From positions 58,802,735-58,866,734 of the forward strand of contig CM060947.1 in assembly GCA_030765055.1 (NCBI GenBank): a DNA stretch of 64,000 nucleotides. Reading direction: 5' to 3'. The notes beneath the pieces were generated by a model. That model was not told the origin of the DNA. It searched no databases and was given only the letters and a program-made list of their open reading frames with translations. A program made the translations under genes and the position numbers. Every line of letters begins with the position of its first letter. Positions within the stretch are counted from its first letter, which is position 1. Below are positions 23,332 through 34,811 of this stretch, piece after piece. This DNA comes from Mantis religiosa (lineage: Eukaryota; Arthropoda; Insecta; Mantodea; Mantidae).

Positions 23332-23548
23332 CGCTCACCTCTGTAGCATATGTAGTAGCGTGTCTCCTCACGTTCAAGAAGTCTAGAGTTCGAATCTTGG
23401 TCAGGGTGATTTACCTGGATAAGAGTTTTCCGGAGTTTTTCCTTATCTTGAAAAATGAATGTCTGTAGGTTCTGGGCTCATTTGACCATCTATTCCATTC
23501 ATTATCTGATAGGACTAAATTTGGATATGTAAATTAAAAATAAAAACT
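23332..23548 (+). repeat. tRNA-derived SINE, degraded, unit 4
   Basis: The unit 4 copy of the array SINE, with B box AGAGTTCGAATC, the TTACCTGGATAAGAG stretch and an A-rich 3' end. Confidence 0.75.
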
Positions 23549-25000
23549 AATGAACTTTACTCCACGCAATGAAGACGCCGTCGTGCTAAGAGCTACGAGT
23601 CATCTGTGAACCATGTTTGGCCCCTAAAATGGGAGATGTTTTCTAAATCTGTTAATTATATGATTAAAACTCCTTCTGATGGGTGCTCTGTATCGCCTCT
23701 GCTTTAGAATAGGAGTAGCCCGAGCTAAATAATCGGTGGTACGACATGTGTGGATAATGATGGAGCAGGTACAAGCACCACTGTAATACCTATTCCGTAA
23801 ATTTTCGAAAAAAAAATTACTATAATCACTTTTTAAGTGAAATTGCATTATAAACCTTAAAAGCTGATAGCTCTAAAAAGTTCTACTATAGGATTTAACA
23901 AGAACTGCACCATCGGTAAAAGAACAGTAGACTTGGCAAGGAAAATCTCAACCAACAAGATTTGGGTTTCATCATATAGATTAAGTAACAAAGTTCTGCA
24001 GAAGAAGGAAACAACTAAAGAAGGGAAAAAAGAAGGCAGGAAAAGCAACAAGGAAGCAGAGGAAACCAGTCTACTAAACTGTGGTTTTTAATACGAGTAA
24101 TATATTTAAATCTTAAGTCGCTGTTTTCACACTTTTTATATCTTCAGCATGTTTGTTCGTGTGAAATTCTCCTTGCAGAACATTTTTTGTAATAGAGAAA
24201 TACAGTTTGGTATACAAGTTCACACAGAGAAAATGGATAAGAATATCGCTGTGTTTTATTTTGAAATGTATTTAAATATAATTTGTAAGTTATCTAGCAC
24301 ATTTTCAAAGTTTTACAAAAAAATAGGTTTTTAAATAGAAATAAGTTGGAGTCCAAACCAGATGAGACGTGCAGAAATTTAGGAAAATGTAAAAATGTAC
24401 ATGTATTATGACACTTGAGTTATGAAATTAATCTACTTCTTTCCATCAGAGAGGAATTTTAAATGTCATATCCTCCATTTCAGCTAACTTCTAATTTCAT
24501 TTCACCTTTTATACTTGTTAGCCATTTCAGGGTTTCACGTGTCGGTGAGGTTGCATGGCAGGTGCATTGTTCTCTGTAAGTTCTCGGCTTCCAGATCGAG
24601 TCCTAGGGACACCAGGGAATGTGTAATCTGCAGGTAGGAGGACAACATGTTGTAAGAACCAGCACCAGGAACTCCAAATCTATAGTTGTAGGGACCCCTC
24701 TCTCTGCGGCCTCCCTTAGTCTCCTTTAATTTCGCCTTCCCTCCTGAAGGGTTCCCATTAGGACATAGGCAACAAAGATTTAAGTGATTGGGGTACTAAG
24801 TTCTACCTCCAATTCATAGTATCGTACGCATAAACTGCGAAACAAAGTAACAATAGTAATTTATTATACAAGGGGATACACAGAGAGCTTATTCGTGAGT
24901 AGAACAATTTAAAACGCGATCCGAAGGGGAGTATTTTAGGTTCTACGAGTGGATATAGAGGTCTGTCCAGTTGTATAATACTTTATTTCATCCTGTATAT

Positions 25001-25462
25001 TGTGACTTTGTGAGTTCGTAGAATTAAAAGTCCAATTTGCTGAAATTCTAAATGTTCTTTATTTCCTTAGAAATACACTTATAGATTACAGCAACATTAC
25101 GTTACGTACACAATCAGTCTACCAAGGTCGATGACAATAACAAACAGCTTACTCAACTTCCACTGTTTACAAGATCAACACTCTCAGCTGTTCTCTGCTT
25201 ACTCACTCTTGGCGAGCCGTCGCATTCTTAAATACCTCATTGATAAATTCGAGACTCTTCCAGAAGAATAATGAAAAACAACTATTCTCTGTCAATCGAG
25301 ATATCACTAGAACCTTCCTTACGTGAAACCCTATCTGAACCGACAAGTCACTTATCTCAAGCGCCATGTTTATCTGCTTATGCAAGTACTATCCGCCTCT
25401 TATCTTTTTTCTGCAGGCCCTTTGTGTAGACTAACAAGCCACGCTATCACGTTGCCGCGACA
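25001..25462 (+). repeat. Solo LTR, unit 4
   Basis: A 462 bp LTR flanked by ATAT on both sides, with TGTGAC at the left end and GCGACA at the right. Orthologous to the LTRs in units 1-3. Confidence 0.8.
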
Positions 25463-26112
25463 ATATATACATATATACGTTAATAATATAGTACAAATAC
25501 TTAGTTAATGATTTTACAACAGATAGTAATAAATTAAATAAGGAATAAGGCACTGGATTGCGGTGTACTTATAGTTACAAAATATTGCATGTTATGGGAG
25601 ACAAAAGTCAGGCCCGGCAGTACGTACGTGAAAACGAGCATTCCTATTTGCAATGCTTCTAATCCATTTGGATGTATTAACTTCTATGGTACTGTACAAC
25701 AAGTTCACTTTCATGTGGTTAAAGAATAAAAATGTTTGAAGTTGCTGTTAAAAGGTTATAGAAATTTTGCCGTTATCAATCACTTATTTATTTGCTTTAT
25801 CCCACCCGTTACAAGAACAATGAGTGAATTTTGCTTACTTTATCTCTATTGTTGCCCTAATAACTATCACTTTGATTTAAATTCCAAGTTTTGTTGTATC
25901 ATTTCTCCATAGCAACGGTGTCTAATACAAGTATTTGTAGAATAAATAAATTTAACCACAGCATTCAATCCAATCCAGCAGAGTAGTTGATGTATGTACT
26001 GTAACATGTTTGCATAATAATACATCAATTATATAAATTTCAGGGAATTGAATTATTAGATTAAAATTCCAAAATCTCAAAGTTAAATGCTTTAAGTTGG
26101 TAAAAATTATTG

Positions 26113-26194
26113 CGCAGTCGGTAGGACTCGAACCTACGCTCCCAGAGGGAATCTGATTTCTAGTCAGACGCCTTAACCACTCGGCCACGACTGC
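26113..26194 (-). tRNA. tRNA-Ser(AGA), unit 4
   Basis: An intact 82 nt tRNA-Ser with fully paired acceptor, anticodon and T stems, the same as the unit 3 gene. Confidence 0.95.
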
Positions 26195-26384
26195 AGATGT
26201 CAGAGATTGGCTTCAGAAGTGATTCATGGCATCAGAAACAAATTACTGCGAGTTTAATGTGTATAGAAGGAACAAAATATAAAGCAACAGTTATCCCCCA
26301 CGTTTGCGTGTGTTCACTAGAATTCGTAGAAACATACGCAGACATACACGCACTAAGCAGGGCTAAAATATTTTTAAAAAAACT

Positions 26385-26457
26385 CGACCGTGACAGGACT
26401 TGAACCTGCAATCTTCGGATTCGAAGTCCGACGCCTTATCCATTAGGCCACACGGTC
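26385..26457 (-). tRNA. tRNA-Arg(TCG), unit 4, A37 variant
   Basis: A 73 nt tRNA-Arg with intact stems. The anticodon loop reads CTTCGAA where units 2 and 3 have CTTCGGA, so the base 3' of the anticodon (37) is A. The T loop is TTCAAGT in place of TTCGAGT (57 A), an allowed purine. Probably functional, but position 37 affects decoding. Confidence 0.92.
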
Positions 26458-27255
26458 AGTTGTGAAAATCGTTTCGTAATACGATAATATAGCAAAGCAG
26501 AAGTACACCGAATAAAAGGCATGTAAGATACTTCATATCAGTCGTGAACTGTATAGTATTTTTGGATGTTTATTTCATTTACCTGCTCATAGATAATAAG
26601 GTAATATAATTGTTTACACATGTCAAATGCGTATTATGTTAGCCACATTTTAATTTTGCTGTATCCTAATGACTGGTGAAGGTGTTGGTAACATGACATG
26701 TTCACTTCATATGCTGAAAGCGCAATTAGTGTTATTTTAGAAACGTACATGAGAAGGGTGGATTTGAGGGGCATCTTACTCTCTGTCCTTGTTCCCCCTT
26801 ATCTTGTCTAGCATCGTGCTCTGTTAACCACATGTAGCATCTACCTGCCTTGCATTTATTGATTTAAATTACAAACTCAGCTCAGTTTGTGAAATTTTGG
26901 TTCAATTACTCTTCATTAGAAAAGCATTACACTTACTAAAATGCCTACAATTATATGGAACAGAATGTTAATCGGTAGGTCAAATGTATTGCTTCTTGCT
27001 GTGCTGTTTCTTTTTCTTTTTCTTTTTTTTTATTAAATGTTTATTTACAACACCCATTAGCAATCAAAATTTGTTAAATGTAACATGAACCATACAAACT
27101 TAAACACTTAAAAGAACAGTTTTTTTTTTTTAAATATTTTTAAACAAAATCAATCTCACATAGTCAGTTACTAAATAGCTACATTGTGCTCTATCCTCAG
27201 GTTAACCTTACTATTTTTATATTAAGGAAAGACTTACATAACTTTAACGTTTCAA

Positions 27256-27560
27256 GACGGGAGGTGGACAGTGTATTATCCACATAATTCAGTGAATTAT
27301 AAAATTAATAGTTGAAGCAAAGGCGAGATTGGCATATTCCTTTCGATGCATGTTCTAACTCAGTATTACGTAAATTTAAAACGAGGTGCGAAGGACAAGT
27401 GACTTGAATGTTTCAGGACGGGAGGTGGACAATGTATTATCCACATAATTCAGTGAATTATAAAATAACAAAGTTATTAATATTTGAAGCAAAGGCGAGA
27501 TTGGCATATTCCTTTCGATACATGTTCTAACTCAGTATTACGTAAATTTAAAACGAGGTC
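27256..27560 (+). repeat. Harbinger-derived satellite, unit 4 (two monomers)
   Basis: GACGGGAGGTGGACA recurs at 27256 and 27418 (162 bp apart). The minus strand of the first monomer reads RNMPISPLLQLLI, close to the conserved N-terminal region of Harbinger/HARBI1-type transposases. Confidence 0.85.
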
Positions 27561-27618
27561 CTGCCTGCCGTTCTTATATACTACATGGAATGTGAGAATT
27601 GTATCCTCGTGAGTTCGC

Positions 27619-28771
27619 TTAAGCTCAATTTGGTTCCTGTAAACTAACGTGAATATATTTTCATGCCAATTTCGAATTGTTCCTTCGGAATAATATTTTT
27701 AAAGCTTTTGATAGTCATTTAATATCTTGGTTAAATTTACGTAATTAGTTTGGTGCTGCCATCAAACTTTGATACGAATAACTATTATAGTTTTCAACGT
27801 TCCGTTCTGTATTTTGCGTGAAAGAGCACACATTGTTGCTGAGAGGCCTTTCAAATAGGCTTGAGCTTCGTTTATGTGCAGTAAATCTACTTCTATTGTG
27901 AAGGAAGCCATGCCAGGCTTTATATTTAAATACTTCTTAATGGAGAACAATTTAAGCGTAAGAATATGGTACACCTCCTTCATGAAATAACAATCAACAG
28001 CAAATAAAAAAGAACGATATATGTATGTATATATTGGTTATTTTCTTCTCTTGGCATTTAGATTTATTTAGGAGAGGCAAATTCCTTAAGACAAAGCTTT
28101 TCTACATGCGAATGTAAATGAAGGCAGAAGAAAAGGCCATAAAACTTGAATCACTCTAGAACTATTAATTATAAGGGAAAATCTGCAATTAGATAAAACA
28201 AAGTGAATGCATATATCAATATAACCTGAATGTATTCAATACCTTAGCCTTTTAATATTTTGTGTATTTTATATGTTATTAAATATATTCTAACGTTCCA
28301 AAGTTTAGGCCTGAATTTTGTGTCCTAGAAAAATGACCTGTCGTTGGTTGCCCATATAAATGATAAACTGTAATAAAAGTACATTAATAATCCAGGGAAT
28401 TAAGTGCCTAAGTATTGTGAGTCATCATTGGTTTAAGTGAGTTCTGCGAGTTGATGTAGAGAGCTGGAGTGTTGTGCTCTGACCTAAATGCGTCTGGGTT
28501 CCAACTTACCCATGATGTTGCGGATTTTAAGTAATACAGCTTTCGTCCTCACTCAGGGATATAAGTATTAATGCTGGGTGCATATTAAAAGTAAATAGGG
28601 TGCATAATCATATTTTTACCAGGGCTGTAAGTATTAATGCTGGGTGCATATTAAAAGTAAATAGGGTGCATAATCATATTTTTACCAGGGCTGTAAGTAT
28701 TAATGCTGGGTGCATATTAAAAGTAAATAGGGTGCATAATCATATTTTTACCAAGGCTGTAAGTATTAATG
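27619..28771 (+). repeat. Tandem macrosatellite unit 5 (truncated)
   Basis: It holds the 5' block and minisatellite only. It stops inside the TAAGTATTAATGC motif at about 28771 and joins the 3' half of an LTR. SINE, solo LTR and both tRNAs are absent, so this is the right edge of the array. Confidence 0.88.
28562..28771 (+). repeat. 66 bp minisatellite, about three copies
   Basis: The 66 bp period starts at 28562, 28628 and 28694. It includes the 22 bp motif seen at the window start. Because 66 is divisible by three and has no stop in one frame, it makes a false repetitive ORF (MHNHIFTRAVSINAGCILKV repeated). Confidence 0.95.
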
Positions 28772-29043
28772 CATTCATGATTATCAGACTGTTCTGTCAA
28801 TCACTAGATGTTTCTGGAAAACAAGGCATCTAATGACGTAATCCGAATATTCTATCACATTCTAGAAGCGTAACTTAATCTATGCCGGCGAGTCCTTTAC
28901 GTCAGTTATCGCTGCCCGCCGGCGCTCGTTTACAATAGCCGTGCTATCATTAACTGCTTAGCAAAGCTCATTATTACCATGAAACTTTATCCACCGACTG
29001 TTTTCTTATTTGTGCCGAAATTGTTATGCCTGTTGTCGTGACA
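28772..29043 (+). repeat. LTR 3' half at array edge
   Basis: Ends GTTGTCGTGACA directly before GTAT (29044-29047) and resembles the 3' half of the array solo LTRs (GCCGGCGAGTC, TTATCGC). Its 5' half is missing. After GTAT the sequence ATTACCGAATAAACGGGCAG matches the unfilled site near 8042. Confidence 0.7.
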
Positions 29044-29047
29044 GTAT

Positions 29048-29468
29048 ATTACCGAATAAACGGGCAGAGCTGCAATGACGGCTAAAAGGATCAACATTTT
29101 CACATTAGACTGTAAACTGCGGGTTGCATAGAAAGTCATGTGAGTGGTCACATCGAACTTTTTTTTTTTTGGCGTGCTATTTAAAGTATAACCATCGCTC
29201 AGTGTACAAAATCACTTTTTTGCAATATCTGGTTTATAAGTTAATCATTATTTTTTGTTGTATAAGCTATATTTACAATTTATTTCTCAATTTCTATGGC
29301 AACAAGGGTGAATCAGGTCATTAATACTTAGAGTTCTAGTGTTAAATACTTATTGTACCAGTAGGAAAGGACGTATTACCCAACATTACAGTAACTTAAA
29401 AATAACTTATTAATGAATCCTTAGTAGAATCTACAAATATATGAATTATTTATTAATTGAAACATTAA
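29048..29468. other. Unassigned spacer
   Basis: The first about 80 bp match 8042-8120. The rest, including a T12 run near 29160, shows nothing I recognise. Confidence 0.45.
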
Positions 29469-29692
29469 TGTTCGATTTCACCAACAAATGTTAAGACTTA
29501 ACACGAGTTTAGCAATAGTTAAAACAAAAATTTCATTTCACCAACAAGTGCTAGCGTAACACACGTGTTAAATCTCATGTTAAACTAACAAGCCGAATTT
29601 CTAAAGTTAAGTCCTTAACAATTGTAAATAGTCAAGATGGCGAGCATGAACTCAGCTGTTGATGTCGATTTGCTATATTTAAGACCGTCTAA

Positions 29693-29881
29693 ATGGCATT
29701 CGTAATAGAATACGGCCTATGCGGAGAAATGATTTTGAGGAGTTATCCGAAGAAAATTGTTTTACGGAGGTATAGACTGTCGAAACAAGTTGCTATGAAG
29801 GTAACTGCTGAAGTACAAGAGAGGTTAGAACATGCATCGAAACGAATATGGCGATCTCGCCTTTGCTTCAGGTATCAATAA
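29693..29881 (+). pseudogene. Harbinger transposase N-terminal remnant
   Basis: The readable protein has LRRYRLSKQVAMKVTAEVQE followed by RLEHASKR, typical of the start of PIF/Harbinger (HARBI1-like) transposases, where a (Y/F)RLSK segment precedes the DDE domain. The frame ends at once in the satellite copies. Other frames of those copies read RNMTISPxLQVLITLRFY, the next conserved block, so the damage is frameshifts followed by tandem duplication. The DDE catalytic domain is missing. Confidence 0.75.
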
Positions 29882-30345
29882 CCTTGCGATTTTATAATTC
29901 ACTGAATTATGTGGATAATACACTGTCCACCTGCCGTCTTGAAACGTTCAAGTCACTTGCCCTTCTTCGCTCCTCGTTTTAAATTTACGTAATTCTGAGT
30001 TAGAACATGCATCGAAAGGAATATGACTATCTCGCCTTAGCTTCAAGTATTAATAACTTTGCGATTCTATAATTCACTCAATTATGTGGATAATACACTG
30101 TCCACCTGCCCTCTTGAAACGTTCAAGTCACTTGCCCTTCTTCGCTCCTCGTTTTAAATTTACGTAATACTGAGTTAGAACATGCATCGAAAGGAATATG
30201 ACTATCTCGCCTTAGCTTCAAGTATTAATAACTTTGCGATTTTATAATTCACTCAATTATGTGGATAATACACTGTCCACCTCCCGTCTGGAAACGTTCA
30301 AGTCACTTGTCCTTCTTCGCACCTCGTTTTAAATTTACGTAATAC
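29870..30345 (-). repeat. Satellite monomers inside the Harbinger element (inverted)
   Basis: Three copies carry GTGGATAATACACTGTCCAC and GAAACGTTCAAGTCACTTG at about 160 bp spacing, in the opposite orientation to the copies in the tRNA array. They connect coding sequence on the left to the Myb-like remnant on the right. Confidence 0.88.
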
Positions 30346-30560
30346 TGACAAGTTGTTTGGTGCTTGTAGTAGTGACACATGCATTTGAATTAAATTCGTT
30401 TCCAATATTTTCCCCGCGACATCTTTCTCTTTTACATTCACTGCATCCGTCCTCTTATTTTCCACGATATCCTTACACTTCGTCACCATTTCAGTTAACA
30501 ATTCTTTCTCCGTCGATGAGAAATTTGTCTCACGGCTTTATTTATGATTTGTTCATCCGT
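30330..30560 (-). pseudogene. Myb/SANT-like DNA-binding ORF remnant of Harbinger
   Basis: On the minus strand overlapping frames read RETNFSSTEKELLTEMVTKC, then KDIVENKRTDAVNVKEKDVA, then (after a shift) NEFNSNACVTTTSTKQL. This order matches the zeste/MSANTD-type Myb/SANT-like domain that Harbinger elements encode as their second protein, which binds the ends and recruits the transposase. At least two frameshifts break it. It lies opposite to the transposase, as is usual for the superfamily. Confidence 0.65.
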
Positions 30561-30798
30561 CATTTGTGCAGACGAAAATGAAAACAAAAGCGCATCGGAG
30601 TACGTTCAGAAAATTATACATAGCCTTTTATAGCTGTGATATTTACAAGTTTCTTGGCGTTAACACAGGTCTGTTAACATTTTAAGAAAACAGGTTGGTG
30701 AAATGCAAGAAATTTAACATTAGTTTTAGCGCTGTGACAATTGTTACGTTACATTTGTTAACGTCGATTTTAACATCTGTTGGTGAAATCGGGCATAA

Positions 30799-31805
30799 AT
30801 GTTCAATTGAACATATTAACATTAAAAAGCGATAAAATTCGTTTTATTTATTCAGTACATCTCGAGGTATAACAATAAATAGCAATGTCGCTAATTTTTA
30901 TAAAATTTTACTGTTTTGTAATAACCATCGAAAATCGAAAGATTCAATTCAGCTACATAATCGAATAACCTAACAACCAAGACACGTTACTTCAATTAAT
31001 CCATTAATAGAAGAGTGGATATGAAGGTTTGCCATACAATTTAGTACTTTTCATTTGCTCACACTACCATTTATTATATTTTAATGTCCAAAAAATGTGG
31101 AAAATCAATTTTGATATATTATTGCTTTTTACGGTGTTCAAGGATAGCAAAAACTAATTGGATAACCGCGAACTGTAAGTGAAGGACTTACAAACCTAAT
31201 CAACAACTGGAGGTGTAGCTACTGAAAGGATAAGCTAAACATGCTGATTAGGGTTACATTAAAGTGATGGGTTCTCCATAACATTGACAAATATATTTTA
31301 AAGTTTGGGGGAAGTCAAATCAAACAACGCTGTCCTTTATCTTGAAGAGATAAAGGGTGCAATCAAGACAGGCATTGAATCAATTAATACATAATAAATA
31401 TTACCTTTTATGTAGAGTAGCGTAGAGTTCTGAACAAGAGGTAGCTGGTTCACTTTGATGAGTTGAGTTTTGTAGAAGTATTAACAAGTTCTATGATTAG
31501 ACTAAAGCAGCAGCTGCCAATGATCTGACTAACCAACTAACAGACTAACTGATGACTGACTAACCCTGCCTTACTGGCTGTAATCGTTTAAATAGAACTG
31601 ACTTCCAAAATGTCTGCTATCATACGACTCAGCGGTTCCTCACATAGGGTTTACACCCTAATCTGTGCAACCCAAGAATGACTCTTCTTAATTTTTCTGT
31701 CGATTTAACAGGAAACATGAGCTGACAGGTCAATACCACTGCTTACTCTGATCACTGAGTCATCCAACCTGTCTCAACTTGTCAATTCCTGCTAAAGCCT
31801 GGAGC
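30799..31805. other. Unassigned AT-rich spacer
   Basis: About 1 kb without recognisable genes, RNAs or element ends. Confidence 0.5.
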
Positions 31806-32262
31806 TCACCACGAAAGAAATGTAAACCTCGACAAGACTGGTCCTATGCCCAAGTGGGGCACAACCGGTAGGGGGGATGAAGCTAGAGGAGACAGAGAGC
31901 GGCCGATCCCAGGAGTCACTACAGTACAGAGAGCAAGGTCCCTATACTTTACCAGACAGAAACTCCCTAGCGGTGGGTTTAGGACAATTGGCATCCCACC
32001 CGGTGTGGTACCGAAACGTAACGACGCCGGTTCGGATACCGGTGGCCACCTCCTCAGAGCAGAGTACTCCAGGCAGTCTTCCGCAACCGGAATCCCGCAT
32101 GCCGCGCTTCTGAATCGGCATAGTAGGCCGGCTCGGAGACCGAAGTCCGTCCCGCCAGAGGGGAAAGTTTGTACTAAGCGCATTCATCCCGTCATACACC
32201 GCCGAGACTGCTGCCGACACTTCTACCCTGAAAGAAACCACCAGATGAGAGATGATATGAAA
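31806..32262 (-). repeat. GC-rich dispersed repeat, copy 2
   Basis: The reverse complement is related to 6838-7088. It is much richer in G+C than its surroundings and has overlapping ORFs on both strands, but none looks like a known protein. It abuts the SINE at 32263, as copy 1 abuts a SINE of the same family, though in the other relative orientation. Confidence 0.55.
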
Positions 32263-32437
32263 TAATGGAGGGACAGATAATTCGGGGATGTAATTTACCT
32301 ACCCAGCATCCACCTAGCGACCCGGGGAAATCCCCGAAAAATCCCTTGGGACAGGTAGGTCGGCCACGGAAATCGAACCCGGGCCTCTCGAATGCGGGCC
32401 ACACACGAAACAGCCTGAGCCATTACGCTCGGTTGCA
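32263..32437 (-). repeat. tRNA-derived SINE, family 2
   Basis: On the minus strand a tRNA-like head (GCGTAATGGCTCAGGC near the A box, B box GGGTTCGATTTCC) is followed by GACCTACCTGTCCCAAGGG, a GGGGATTTCCCC palindrome and GGTAAATTACATCCCC. This is the better copy of the family at 6686. Confidence 0.75.
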
Positions 32438-32866
32438 CCGCTTATTCTACAGTACTCATGTTCACGGTAGCTTCAACCTCTATGTCTGTTTATTAAAGCA
32501 CCCACACCAAAAGATAAAACCAAGATTGGTTCAACCCGTCACTTCTCAAATTTCGTGGAGAAGAGAGGTGGAATTACCTTTTGTCTTTTCCCCTTGTCAT
32601 TTGACCGACCTAAGCTACTGGCTTATTTTATGTCAACGGCAAGGTATACTGTATCCTTATTACACCACGGTCACCTTAGTGCCGAGGAAAGTCCTACCTT
32701 TACTGCGATCAGCCTTCTCATTTTGGCATAGAGTCCTTCCCACAGCTCTCTCATTCTCTCTCTAGCCGTCTCGATCACCTTCTTGACTGATTTTATCTTA
32801 CATCTAAGGAACTCTTTTGAGAAAATGTTTGTGATAAGATGAATATTTTAAGGATACTAAATGCCA

Positions 32867-33104
32867 GCGTCGGTAGCGTGGTGGTAGCATGTCTGCCTCA
32901 TGTTCAAGAGGTCCCGAGTTCGAATGTCGGTCAGGGTGAGTTACCTGGATAAGGGTTTTTCCGGGGTTTTCCCTTATCCTGAAAGACTAATGTCGGGTAA
33001 CTGTAAGCTCTATGGACCCCGGGCTCATTTGAGCATCATTTCATCCATTCCATTCATTGTCCGATATGACTTGACTTTGGAGGACGTAAATTACAAAAAA
33101 AAAG
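32867..33104 (+). repeat. tRNA-derived SINE, family 1 (best copy)
   Basis: Head GCGTCGGTAGCGTGGTGGTA resembles an A box and CGAGTTCGAATGTCGG a B box. The body contains GGTTTTTCCGGGGTTTTCCC, GGGCTCATTTGAGCATCA and the end GGACGTAAATTAC, followed by an A9 tail. The family is also in every array unit and at 55864. Confidence 0.88.
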
Positions 33105-34809
33105 ATAATGAATGCACAATACCAATTAAACCTGAGCTAAGATTTGAATAGACCTGCATGGCCATATTAAAATAAATTATAAGAAATTTCAGGGTGTCAT
33201 TCTTCTTGAACAGTCTCCTATTCCAAAAAGTTTTTTAATCATTTCAGCTGTGTTATTAGCTAAAATAATAGAAATAGCTATTTTACACTGTTTTACAGTG
33301 TAATTCGTTTTCTTATTACGATCCCTCGGTGAGGCGACTTACCTTCCTCGGGATGGAGAGTCGAAGTTCTTTTCAGCTTCCTTGTTACTGGATAATCTGG
33401 ATAATTTGCCGGCAGCTCTGTCGATGAGCGATGAATTCTGTAGCCTGAGGCAGTGGTACCGCTCCAGCAACGGAATGGTGGATGGTGGCAACAAAATTGA
33501 TTTTGAAACACTGCTTCACTTTTTTGAGAATTTATTTTCTGCCTGTATTTTTACATAGCCGATGTTTTGAAACAAGATTTATAAGCATCTTTCTTGATTT
33601 TAAAGACGTAGTAAACGCAACAGCGTGCCATTCATCATTTAAGTATGCTCTTTTTTGACGTGTCTGTGTCCGAGACGGTAGCCATAACACGTCTGACCAT
33701 ATCAAGAGAACCTTAAGGAATGAGACCTTTCTCAAGTGAAAATCAAATCAAATTAAAATTTTTACTGAACTCGGATTGATTCATTCTACCATGTCTTGTT
33801 GCTAAGGGACCAATACTTGAATTTGATTGGCTTGACGTCAAACTTTGAATTTCTAGGCAATCTGTTGCGTCACAAACAAAGCCATCTTGATTTAACCTTT
33901 TCATCAATTTCAGAGGGCCAGGTTTGCATTGCACCTCCAAATATGGAAATATTAACGAATTTCTCGAATTATATAAAAAATCAGCTTCAACAGATAGACC
34001 ACCATATTTCTATGGTGTCAGATTAAACATTTTTACTCTATTACCGCTTGCCATTGGGGTTAAAACCATACATAGTTAATCAGCATTTTGCAGAATATAC
34101 TTTTTAAGAGGAATAGCCTCTTTCCAGCTTCGATTATGGGGTACTCTTACTCTTAGCACAAATATTGATCAAGTAACTGTTATATGTAGTTTAAAAATCC
34201 TACAAAATTATTTAGAACAGTGCAAATTATGAATATATTGGCCTCTAGTTCGGTTGTATTCTTTCAGCATATATTATCATATTCGTCGAACAACCATGAC
34301 AGCTCGGGGAGACACAGATATAAAACTCGAGTTTCCAGCATATATTAAAGGTCTTTCGTGACTTTCTTTGCATCCCATTTACTCTTATCCTATGAGTGTG
34401 AAACCGTATTTTAGGGCTGATTATAATGAATTTGGGCCTCAGAAGGGAAAGCGATAATTATTGACTTTGTAATATTTTTATGTGATTTGTTTATTGAACA
34501 TTATGGTCAAGTTGTGGGGGTGCTGGAACATATGTGATGGCTAGGTGAGAATGTTTGAACAGTGTAGGAAAAAGGAAAGAAGATAAATATATAGTAGACA
34601 ATGCAAACTTTAAATGTAATGAAATAGTTGGTTGTTAAGGGCAACAGCGAGTAAAATCAATAGTTCCTAGAGGGTATGAGACATTGTAGAAGTAAGATGT
34701 CTATATAGATATGTTAAAAATGATTTTAAATTTTCTTCTGCATTGAGATTCCGAACAGTTCGGACGTGTGTGATATCATCTGCAAGTTTGCAGAAACATT
34801 GCGGTGCAT
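33105..34809. other. Unassigned intergenic region
   Basis: About 1.7 kb. Several short minus-strand ORFs (33293-33511, 33532-33735, 33743-33940) follow one another, but I recognise no family and no frame continuity. The rest is AT-rich with no visible element ends. Confidence 0.45.
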
Positions 34810-34811
34810 TA

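Larger units (their letters stand above)
21759..27618 (+). repeat. Tandem macrosatellite unit 4 (5.86 kb)
   Basis: A complete unit: 5' block, LTR 5' end (22832), SINE (about 23332), solo LTR (25001), tRNA-Ser (26113), tRNA-Arg (26385) and two satellite monomers. It is very close to unit 3 over long stretches (for example 23857-24060 against 17721-17930), so units 3 and 4 are probably the most recent duplicates. The stretches 22300-22740, 23550-24990, 25470-26110 and 26460-27255 carry no recognised gene. Confidence 0.92.
29469..30795 (+). mobile_element. PIF/Harbinger element with satellite core (1.33 kb)
   Basis: Terminal inverted repeats CGATTTCACCAACAAATGTT (29473) and AACATCTGTTGGTGAAATCG (ending about 30790) are flanked by TAA (29466-29468 and 30796-30798), a Harbinger-type 3 bp duplication. 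Inside are a transposase N-terminus on the plus strand, three tandem satellite monomers (about 29870-30345) in place of the catalytic part, and a Myb/SANT-like remnant on the minus strand. It is non-autonomous. Confidence 0.82.

Noticed and set aside
31846..32265. Overlapping GC-rich ORFs at 31806-32265 as a host gene
   Set aside because: The sequence is repeated at 6838 without keeping any frame and has no recognisable domain.
33293..33940. Three consecutive minus-strand ORFs as exons of a gene
   Set aside because: No domain recognised, no convincing splice sites between them, and frames do not continue.
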